This document shows, one piece after another, positions 55,903-64,000 of a stretch of DNA of 64,000 nt (position 1 is the first letter of the stretch; each line of letters starts with the position of its first letter). The notes beneath the pieces were generated by a model. That model did not search any database, had not been told where the DNA came from, and saw only the letters and a list, made by a program, of their open reading frames with translations. The DNA is taken from NCBI GenBank assembly GCA_002964805.2, contig PUDQ02000089.1, forward strand, positions 62,001 to 126,000, written 5' to 3'. The position numbers and the translations under genes are program-made. The stretch is from Trametes villosa. Taxonomy: Eukaryota > Basidiomycota > Agaricomycetes > Polyporales > Polyporaceae.

Positions 55903-57368
55903 TCACATATCTGACCTCCGGCCCCTGCCCCTGTTGCCTGGAGTATATGTACCTGCACCCTTGATGTCCAATTCGAGGGTGGCGGCGAAAGGAGCCAGCG
56001 TCTCGCGAGCCCGAGTCAGCGAGGCGGCACTCCACATCCTGTCGGGATACAGGACGAGATGAAGTCTCTGAAGCGGCTGCCCGCCGCGCTGCATGCGCCG
56101 TTTGAGATAACCGTGGAAGAGGTCTAGAAGCTGGGTGCCGATGATGTTGGCGGTGAGCTTGAAGCTTCGGAGGCGGGCGCAGGCTAGCCCGGGGTGGGCG
56201 TGCGACTGCGAGACCAGCGCGAGGAGGAGAGGCTGCACGGATACCACCGGGTCCTCGTGGACGTCCTCGACGACCAGGTCCTCGATGCCGGGGAAGCGGT
56301 CGAATGCGGTGACCCACGACGCCTGGGTTATATCTTCGAGGTTGCCGACGACGTCAGCCGTCTTCACCGGAGCGCCCTGGAAGATGTCCCAGGACTGGAG
56401 CATGGCGTGTATAAGCGTGCCGTCGCGCTTCTCGCCTATGCCGAACCCATCCTCGTTGCTGCGGAGCTCCAGGTCAAGTCGGGCCTCGTCTGTGGATGCG
56501 GTGAGGAGACACTCGTGGTCGTAGGCGTCGCGCGCCCTGATTTCCGTGGCGCTGTGCAAGAGGGGCAGCTTACGAGTGTTGTCGGGCAGCATGGCGCGGG
56601 GAGCTCCATGGGGGTTCGAGGTCACGTATCCCACGATCCTGACGTTGACAGACGCGGGGATGATTAGGTGGGACAAGGTGGTCGGCATATCATCCGGAGG
56701 CGCAAAGAGGGAGAACACTTTGAGCTGCCGGTGCGCGTGGAGGTCTATGAGTGAAAGGCGGGGAGTGCCCGCGGGAGCGGATACGTTGATGTAGTTCTTC
56801 ACGTAGACTTCTTCCAATTGCCCGGAGTAACGCAGAATCTCGAGGAAGTCTGCTAGCGGGAGGCAAGGCGGCTCGTCGCGCGGGAGTTGGAGATACAGGA
56901 GTCGTAGATGCTGGCAGATTGGCAAGTCCAGTTTGATGGAAATGGCGCACACAAACAAGGTGCGGAGAGCAGGGAAGTTGGTAGCGTGCAGCGTGCATTC
57001 AGGGGAGTAGAAATAGTGGCCGCGGTCCTTGGGGTCGTTGAAGATGGTTTCGATGAAGAGGTTTTCGAGGCGGGGCATCCGTTCATAGAGCACGCGCCGC
57101 TCCGTAATCGTTACGTCGCTGAACCGCGGTCTGACACATAAGGTTTTGACGGCCGCTAGAGTAGGGACACGGTTCAGCGCATCAGTTGTCGAAAGGTCGA
57201 AAGCCTGCCCGTCAGCCCGCAGCCCGGCAATACGATTTGGGTCGCATATGACAGGGAACTGAAGGCAGGAAAAGCGATCAACTGTTAAGCAGTAGAAATG
57301 GTGATCAGCGCTGGAGTTATTGCTCTGAGTATACAGCTATACGCACGGTATGAAGGGAGGAGCGGCAT
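55903..57368 (-). CDS. Leucine-rich family copy C
   Basis: Intact member of the tandem family, closest to copy B. ATG 57368 (MPLLPSY) joins across an intron (about 57283-57347) to LDRFSCLQFPVICDPNRIAGL. It continues NRVPTLAAVKTLCVRP, YERMPRLENLFIETIFND, PALRTLFVCAISIKLDL, ADFLEILRYSGQLEEVYVKNYINV, SHLIIPASVNVRIVGYV and LRSFKLTANIIGTQLLDLFHGYL, ending RGRRSDM, TGA 55903-55905. About 475 residues. As in copy B, the short N-terminal peptide and TATA box leave no room for an F-box. An unspliced frame upstream (PAELNGLAGPVARALYW, about 57520-57560) looks coding but lies before the TATA box. Confidence 0.72.
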
Positions 57369-57469
57369 GTCGCAGAGTGGCAGACACCGTGTGGAAGCTT
57401 GAATATGGGGGGAGATGGGGATAGTACTTGGGGAGTCGAGGTGGTGGAAATCGAGGAGCTTCATGATCA

Positions 57470-57477
57470 CTTTTATA
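57470..57477 (-). promoter_or_regulatory. TATA box of copy C
   Basis: TATAAAAG on the minus strand, 102 bases before ATG 57368, at the place that matches copy B. Confidence 0.6.
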
Positions 57478-57957
57478 CATACCACTTTCCGGACGCTTCA
57501 GCCTTCGTAGACCATGCGATTGCCAGTACAAAGCCCTAGCGACGGGGCCAGCCAGGCCATTCAGTTCGGCAGGGTCCAGGACTCGGAACTTGTCAATGCA
57601 TGGTAGACGGTCCAATCGCAGCGCTAGTGCCAGGAGAGGCCAATCTACGTGAAGTGCAGTGGATACGCAAGTGCAGACGGCCAGATGCAGCCTATGCCGT
57701 TAACGCCAAAAGCTTGGTCTGAAGGGTGGAGAGACTCGACTTGAGCTGAAGCGATGCCAGTGGCCCGGGGGCTGCGGGCAAAGGATGAGCGATCACGTGG
57801 CGCCCTCTTTCGACGCGTCGCGTCGCGGGTGTGTGGCCGTGTTTGCGCCACTCGCCCAGTTGAACATCCTCAGCCACCTGCACCCCAAGCCTGAGCGCAC
57901 CGACCACAGCCTGCACGACACTGACGACCTCAACACGACCACTGACACCCACACGCT

Positions 57958-60452
57958 ATGTTTCCCCGAGGAGCGCGGTTCCCTGCTTCTAAAGGTTCTA
58001 GGCTCCTTCTCTCGCGCCTGGCCTTGGACTCACAGTCTCGTAGATCCGGAGGTACCAGGACCAGGCGCATATAACCCGCAGGGTGGGCGTACAACATTGA
58101 TTTGGTGGCTATATACTGACTGGGGCGGAAGACCCTGAATACGACGCATACAAGCGCGGCGCGTTTCTCGAGAAGACCAACCGGTTCAACAAGGACAAGC
58201 CCTCCGAGGTCCCAGGTGAGCCAAGCACGGTCCCAGCGAGGAGCTGCTTTGAACTCTGAATGCTGACGTACAACACATAGGGCCTGGCGCATACGACGTG
58301 GACGCTGCCAATGCACAGAACAAGGCGCCTGCAGCAAAGCCTGGCGCAGGCTCCGACAGGCTGCTAGCACTGCAACGTAAGCTGGAGGATTTGGAGAGGA
58401 TACACGTCGAAGAGAAGAAATCTGTGAGCATCATTCATCCCGAGTTTCACGGCATTGTGACCAACGTTTGGACAGCACCACCTTGAACAGGAGCGGCTCA
58501 AGCTCGAGTTGAACCGTGCGCAACGGACGGCCGCCGAACAGACCGAACGCGCAGACAAACTCAAGAAACAGAACGACCTCCTCGACACCCGCGTTCAGGA
58601 ACTCAAGAAAGCTAGCGCAACCGAACAATCGGAGCTTCGTGAGCTCCGGCTCAAGCTCCGCGCGAGCGAGCACGAGCGCACACAGCTCGCGTCGAAGCAT
58701 AACGATGCCGGCGACGCCCGCAAGGCCCTGCAGGCAGCCGAGGCGCGGAGGAAGGATGACCTGCGGGAACGCGACCGCAAGATTGCAGAGCTGGAGAAGG
58801 CGCTCTCCACGGAGCGTAAGAAGCGCGAGACGGCCGAGGCGCGATGGCAGGAGGTCAGGACAAAGACGGACGACCGCGTGGAGGAAGCGCGTGCGGCAAC
58901 TCAGGGACTCCAAGCTCGCCTCGAGGACGCAGAGAAGGAGGCGCAGGCTGCGCGCCAGGCCCTGGAAGATCTCGAAGCCAACGCGGAGGAGACCGAAGAG
59001 GAGCTGCTTGAGCAACTCGAGCAGCATCGGAGCATGCTCGCACGCGTCGCCGCGGAGTACGGCCGACTAGCGTCGACGACTATCGCTTTGTCCGTTCACC
59101 AGCAGGCCAAGCAGGAAGCGGCCGCCCTGCAGTTGCGTAGCAACCGCCTCGAAAGAAAGCTTGCGAACAGCGAGGGCCAGGTTGTCGAGCTCGCGAACCT
59201 CATCCGCCAGGTGAAGGATGAGAACGCGTTCTTGTCGACCCAGCTGCGCGAGACCCGTCTAGAGTTCGATGACTGTCGGCATGCGCTGGCCGACGCCGTT
59301 GACACCCCTACTGCTCTCGACTCGTATGCCGAGCTTGAGAGCGGCTTGGAGGCTATCTCTCGGGAACGGCTCACCCTTGAAACCGAAACACATCGCGCTC
59401 TGCAAGCCGACATATCGCTCTGGGGCACTATCGACCGCTTACAGCGAGATTCCCTCCTTTTCCACACCTCCGTGCTCAGCAAGGAACTCGACGACATCCG
59501 CTCCCAACTTGCTGAACGGGCTGGCGAGCTCGCGGCCTCTCAGGCGACACATACTCTGCTATCCGAGTCGCTCCAGCGCGCCCAGGCCGAGTGCTCGGAG
59601 GCGCAGCGCATGCTCGCCGAGAACACAGCGGAACTTGCGGAAGCCAGAGTGCACGGCGAGTCTCTCAAGAAGGAGCTAGAGGCCGCGCAAGCAAACGCTC
59701 GTGTGGAGGTCGCTCGGGCGGAACAGAATCTGCAGCGCGAGAAGGAGGGGAGCCACCGCCTGAGCGCCGCCGTTCAGAAGGCGAAGCAGGCCGAGCAGTT
59801 CCTCCGCGGAGAGGTCGAGCAGTAAGTCCCGTTATCCGCATATACTCGATTTTAGATGCTCATTACAGCACCCCCTTCTCGCTGTGCAGGCTGAACGCGG
59901 ACCTGGTGGAGGCGGAGAAGTACGAAGAGGCGTACAACGCGCTACTCGCGGAGGTCGACGCGCTCGTTCTCCGGAACGCGCTTGCCGAGGATGAGGCGCA
60001 GCGGCTCAGCAAGCACAACGCGGAGCTGCTCGGGCACCACAACCCTGCGCAGCGCATCATGTACGTCGACCGCATCCGGCGCGAGCTCCACGAGACCAAG
60101 CAGGTATGTTTCTCTCTCTTCACTTTCCTCTAATATGTACTGATCGGCGGCACAGAAACTGCTCATCGCAACGCGCGACCGGGACGGCGCGCTCGCGGAC
60201 AACGACGAGCTCCGGCACGAGCTCGGGCTGTACAAGTCCGTCGCGGTCCCGCAGGACGCGAAGCCGCGCACGACGATCACGCGCGTCGGCCGTCTCCCGT
60301 CGGCGCTGTCCGACAGCGAGCTGGGCAGCGTCGCGGAACGCGCCAGTGCGCTGCCGCGGTCGGCGTCAACCGCGGGCGCGCGGCTGATCAGTGTGCCGGA
60401 GAGTGATGGGTTCGTCGGAGAGGGCGACATGACGCTGGACGAGCTGGCATAG
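57958..60452 (+). CDS. HMMR-like coiled-coil protein with PGPGAY repeats
   Basis: Long coiled-coil protein resembling hyaluronan-mediated motility receptor, which in animals binds spindle microtubules. ATG 57958 opens MFPRGARFPASK; an intron leads to DPEVPGPGAYNPQ, another to DPEYDAYKRGAFLEKTNRFNKDKP, then GPGAYDVDAANAQNK. The PGPGAY motif and the phrase GAFLEKTNRF echo the PSPGAYDV...FQKSQRF start of HMMR. From about 58380 to 59820 the protein is nearly pure heptad coiled coil (ERLKLELNRAQRTAAEQTER...). The C-terminal exons contain LGHHNPAQRIMYVDRIRRELHETKQ, like the conserved tail helix of HMMR. End GDMTLDELA, TAG 60450-60452. A spindle or microtubule role is inferred, not shown. About six introns, all before 58500 or after 59825. 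Confidence 0.8.
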
Positions 60453-60689
60453 TAGTCTTGCCGTTGGATATTGTCTTTGCTTTGTACAGTGCTTTCTTGA
60501 ACTAGTCCAGATACCCCTACGGCGCGTGGCAGCATCTTCGCGGGCCCCGTCATCATTCCGAAAAGCACGTCAGGGAAACCAGGTTTGTTGTACATATACA
60601 AGAACACAGGGACAGAGTAAGGACAGTACAACGCGTGCCGCGACGCGTATCTATGAATGAAGGGGAAGAGGATATTCAAGTCAAGCCAG

Positions 60690-62335
60690 TCAAAGGGGGA
60701 ATGCAGAGCCGCGGGCAGCCTTGATCCACTCCGAGTTCGCCTCGGGGTACTGTCAAACCATGCCGGTCAGCGATCGCCCTTGTGCAAGCCAAACGCAACA
60801 TACCTCCCACGTCATGATGCCCGCACCTATAGCTGCACGTCAGTGATCCGCCCTACCACCGACGCATCGATGAGGAACCAGCACTCACCCCATCCTAGCT
60901 CGCGCGCCTGCGCGGCGCACTCCGCGAGCGCATGCGGCTCCATGAAGCCCGTCGCGCCGTTGCCCTCCGCGGCGTACTTGCCGATGACGAGCTTCTCGAG
61001 CGGCACGCCGGCCTGCGCGATCTCGAGGAGCGCGGACCCGGGCCAGAACCCGCCCGAGGTCGTGAGCAGGCCGGCACAGTCCGTGTACATGTCTTCGCCC
61101 TCTGTGGTTCGGGGTGAGTTGTTGTGCGGCGACGGATAGGGGAAGGAGAGGCTTACGGTTGTAGAACTGTGATGCGGTGGGAAGGGGGAGGGGGGCGTGA
61201 GCTGCGCCGCTCAAGTGTGTGAGATGGGACACGACTCTACCTGGACGTTATACTGGGGTCCTAGGTGAGTATATGCGTCGCGATATGACCACAAGTAGAG
61301 CTTACCCAGTCAATCAAGTCTCCGGCCTTCTGGTGCACGGTCAAGTACGCGCCGGTGGTGTTGAACACGGGCGAGAACCACGGTGCCACGGCTGTGCGAC
61401 ACACGGTTAGGGTGCCAAATCCGAGCGATAACGTGTGTACGTACGTGCGTGGGTCAATAAGTAGTGTCCCTTCGGCAGCTTCTCGCGGAGCGTCTGAGTG
61501 AAGGACACAAGCCACGCCTCCGCGCCGCCGTCGCGAGCGTTCATCGCCTTCAAGTCCTGCGACAAGCATCCGTGAGCCTATCTTCTACCGCATCATCAAA
61601 CACCCAGATCCAGCAATTGCATCGTACCTCGTAATCAACGTCAATACCGTCCAGCTGGTTGTCGAGGACGAACTGCGCCATGGCGTTCGCGGTCGCAACC
61701 GGGTCCGCGCCGCCGCTCGTCGGGGAGTCCGTCGCCCCGAAGGCGGAGACGATGACGCTGATCCCGGCCGAGTTGTACTCTTGCTTAATGGCGGCCTTCT
61801 TGTCGTCGCTCAGCGCGGCCCAGGCGGCGGCCTGGTCTGCGGCTCCGGAGGCGAGCAGGAACGAGAGCACCCTGTAGGAGATGTGAGCTTCTTGTGCGGG
61901 TGGCTTGCACTGCACGTCGAACATACACGACAGTATACCCCTGCAAAGGAAAATCGAATGAACATTGAATGTGTAGATAGGAGGACTTCTGCGTGATAGG
62001 CTCACCTCTATTTCGGAGACAGGCGGGAGAACGTCCCCGCCGGTGACTCTGTCGGTATACACCACAAAGGCGGGGGTTGACCCATACTCTCCCGACGACG
62101 CCGAGCTCTGAGAAGCGGCAGCTGTCGCATTCCAAGTGTCTGCGGAGGTCGCATTGCCATGGCTGGGGGTGGTCGTATTCGTGGCACCAACGACGGTGGT
62201 CGTATTGGTAGGCCAGACGTCGGTATGAGCCTTCGCAACCCTAGTCGAGCGGGAGGGTGCAGAGATCACCGAGCCCGACAGAAGTCCTACGAGCGTCAGA
62301 GCAAAGAGTACAGCCGAGGACGAGAGGGACCGCAT
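60690..62335 (-). CDS. Secreted glycoside hydrolase family 18 chitinase-like protein
   Basis: GH18 TIM-barrel enzyme, expected to cut chitin or related beta-1,4-GlcNAc chains. ATG 62335 opens a signal peptide (MRSLSSSAVLFALTLVGLLSGSVISA), followed by a Thr/Ser/Asn-rich linker. The barrel starts near 62030; joining exons gives VLSFLLASGAADQAAAWAAL, SVIVSAFGATDSPTSGGADP, and the catalytic strand QLDGIDVDYE (DGxDxDxE, with Glu as the acid). Later exons read DLKAMNARDGGAEAWLVSFTQTLREKLPKGHYLLTHA, VAPWFSPVFN, YLTVHQKAGDLIDW, CAGLLTTSGGFWPGSALLEIAQAGVP, LEKLVIGKYAAEG and ELGWGAGIMTWEYPEANSEWIKA. TGA at 60690-60692. About eight introns. No chitin-binding domain seen. Confidence 0.88.
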
Positions 62336-63312
62336 CTTGGCCAGTGCGCGCAGGAGAGATGAGCCAGGGGGATCTTGCCGCGGGTCAGGAGTCCTAGGCC
62401 GACTAGAAGACGAAGAGCCCTTCCAGCCACGGATGTGTGGAATATATGCGCATGTAGTGTGCATTGCGGGGGTTGCTGCGGGCTCAATTCCGTCGGAGCG
62501 AACATAATGCAGGCGGGAGGCAAAGGTGAAGTGCGCTCGTCCACGATGGACGGGTCCATTCCAGATGACCACTATGTTCTGGGCGGTGATACGTAGAGCT
62601 ATCGGAGACATTCGTGAATATCACCAATGTAGGTGCTTCATGAACTCACTGATAAACTCACCATGTATGATTTCGTGGTCCTGAGGAGGACATCGCAATT
62701 GTCGATAGTTAGCGATGCATGCCGCACGTCCCGAGCCATGCTGATTAGAACCATAATTCAACGCTGCCACTTGTGATGCCTATGGGCTGCATTGCAAAGG
62801 AGCGCGTTACTTCACGCGATGGTGTTTGTGAAAGTTCAGAATACTGGGTGGACGAATGAGCGCGACTTGGCTGCCGCCCCAAGTGCTTGATTGCTCTCGG
62901 AGGTGACGTCATCCACATTTCCCGCAATACCAGCGTCGTTCGTGAGTCGGAGAGCTCGTCTGCGAAGCCGCACAAAATCTTAATGACGACCTTCGCGGGG
63001 ATTGGTGACAAGCCGTTGGTAAAATGAAGGGCAGCCCTCCTGCGCACACACTTGATCAGATCACTGCACATACTAGGAAACTTCTGAATTCCGGACTTTA
63101 CAAGATTCAAGTTGATGTCGGCTTGAAGGGTTTGTACTATACAGATTGGCAACGGAAAGAGGAGAGAAAGCCCGCGTTAAGGCGCGAGAATAACAGTACG
63201 CTAAAATCCACAACTTCGCGGTGGCACGCGAGGCCCAAAGCACGCGGCGGCAGCACCTCCGCCCAAGAAACGAGGAAGCCATGCGGGGAACAGCACGAGA
63301 ATGGAGGCGCCG
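62336..63312. other. Intergenic, 977 bases, no supported gene
   Basis: Upstream of the GH18 gene and downstream of the bZIP gene. A minus-strand open frame (62745-63152) starts at TTG, has no motif and no splice partner; I treat it as noise. Confidence 0.45.
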
Positions 63313-64000
63313 CTAACGGTTCTCCTGCGCCTGCCCGTCGACTCCTCCCCCAGGGTTCTGCCCCTGATCTCCGTTGGGCGCACCTCCGTTCTGCTGGTCG
63401 GGTGGAGGGTGGCCCTGCATGGGTGGTGGGCCCCCGTTCGAGCCGTCGGGCGCCCCGGGACCGGAGCCCATGGCGAGGTTCGCGTTCGGATTGACGGCCA
63501 TCAGCTGGGCCTGCGTGGCCTGGAGCTGGGCGCGGAGGGTCGCGTTCTCGATCCGGAGCTGATCCACGATGGTGCGGCACTCCTCCCACCTCCGGTTCGC
63601 CTCGTCCGCAGACGCGAGCGCGGCGTCAAGCAGCTGCGAGCGCGACTCTAATGTCTTCACATGCCTGGAGAATGGAGATGAGACACTGCGGCAGGGTTCG
63701 CCGATAGAGAGAGAGAAGCGTACTGGTCTCGCCGCTCCCGGAACGCGCGCTGGGCCTTCCTGTTCTGCTCGGCTCGCTTGCTCTGGCTGAGCGTCCGGCC
63801 GCCGGCGGCAGCGGCACGCTGCTCGTCCGTCTGGGGCTGGGGCGGTGCGCCCATATGTGGGGGCGGCCCCGGGTGCGGCGGGGGCATCCCCCCTGGCGTG
63901 TAGTCCCCGGGGGGCGGCGGGTACGGGTACGGATAGGCCGGCTGGCCTGCGAGATGGGGCGGGGGCGGGTGGATGAGCGTGTGAGGGGGCGGGAGCGCGT
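63313..64000 (-). CDS. bZIP transcription factor (Yap/AP-1-like), 5' end off window
   Basis: DNA-binding regulator, 3' part only. The upstream exon runs in from the right edge as a proline/tyrosine-rich region (YPYPYPPPPGDYTPGG), then SKRAEQNRKAQRAFRERRDQ: a basic region with the fungal Yap pattern NxxAQxAFR. An intron (about 63662-63719) splits basic region and zipper; the next exon HVKTLESRSQLLDAALA...RIENATLRAQLQ is the leucine-zipper-like helix with weak heptads. The tail is Gly/Pro/Gln-rich and ends DGQAQENR, TAG 63313-63315. Targets unknown; no Yap1-type cysteine domain is visible in the part seen. Confidence 0.9.
   Translation of the reverse strand, partial: RAPAPSHAHPPAPAPSRRPAGLSVPVPAAPRGLHARGDAPAAPGAAPTYGRTAPAPDGRAACRCRRRPDAQPEQASRAEQEGPARVPGAARPVRFSLSIGEPCRSVSSPFSRHVKTLESRSQLLDAALASADEANRRWEECRTIVDQLRIENATLRAQLQATQAQLMAVNPNANLAMGSGPGAPDGSNGGPPPMQGHPPPDQQNGGAPNGDQGQNPGGGVDGQAQENR

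Larger units (their letters stand above)
55325..57765. repeat. Tandem segmental duplication, unit 2
   Basis: Holds copy C plus both flanks, matching unit 1. Its right end (AGCTGAAGCGATG, about 57741) corresponds to AGCTGAAGCGGTG at about 55300 of unit 1, with extra sequence inserted in between. Confidence 0.7.

Noticed and set aside
57613..57615. TTG proposed as start of an upstream exon of copy C
   Set aside because: Not a fungal start codon, and it lies upstream of the TATA box; retained only as a possible fossil F-box exon.
62745..63152. A 135-codon minus-strand frame between GH18 and bZIP
   Set aside because: Begins at TTG, has no ATG, motif or intron structure.

Overview
This window reads as nuclear DNA of a filamentous basidiomycete, most likely an Agaricomycete such as a polypore. 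The evidence is GC-rich DNA, genes on both strands cut by many 45-70 nt introns (GTRNGT donors, CTNAC-like branch sites), intron-bearing nuclear tRNA genes, a fungal tyrosinase, a GH18 chitinase, Agaricomycete-type F-box expansions and a conserved fungal multi-membrane protein. There is no bacterial, viral or plasmid backbone, no rRNA and no CRISPR. Exon joins below come from reading splice sites and frame continuity by eye, so gene outer limits are firmer than every internal junction.

Left third (1-24.4 kb): an F-box-like gene running off the left edge, an NmrA-like oxidoreductase, an F-box gene with cysteine-rich modules, a Bax-inhibitor-1 family protein, an MFS transporter, mitochondrial MDM31, a cyclopropane-synthase-like methyltransferase, a tyrosinase, an SDR, a second copy of the first F-box-like gene, and a 7-TM-like membrane protein. 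Two tRNA-Lys(CUU) genes lie here.

Middle (24.8-48.8 kb): housekeeping genes KTI12 (Elongator/tRNA modification), a PSR1-type FCP/SCP phosphatase, PAM16 (mitochondrial import motor), RPA43 (RNA polymerase I) and RAD21 (cohesin), mixed with a large membrane-anchored coiled-coil protein, a paralogue of the cysteine-rich F-box gene, a secreted carboxymuconolactone-decarboxylase-like protein, a small secreted protein and a third tRNA-Lys.

Right part (49-64 kb): a mitochondrial PPR protein, the fourth tRNA-Lys, three tandem paralogues of a leucine-rich family (the first carries an in-frame stop; the other two sit in ~2.35 kb duplicated units including flanks), an HMMR-like coiled-coil protein, a GH18 chitinase-like enzyme and the 3' part of a bZIP factor.

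The genes do not form one pathway. The notable themes are (1) three local families of F-box/LRR-like genes at different stages of duplication and decay, (2) extreme exon sizes: coding exons of only ATG, and microexons of 11, 14 and 20 nt, and (3) four tRNA-Lys(CUU) genes with identical mature sequence in 32 kb. I found no convincing new defence, toxin or mobile system.
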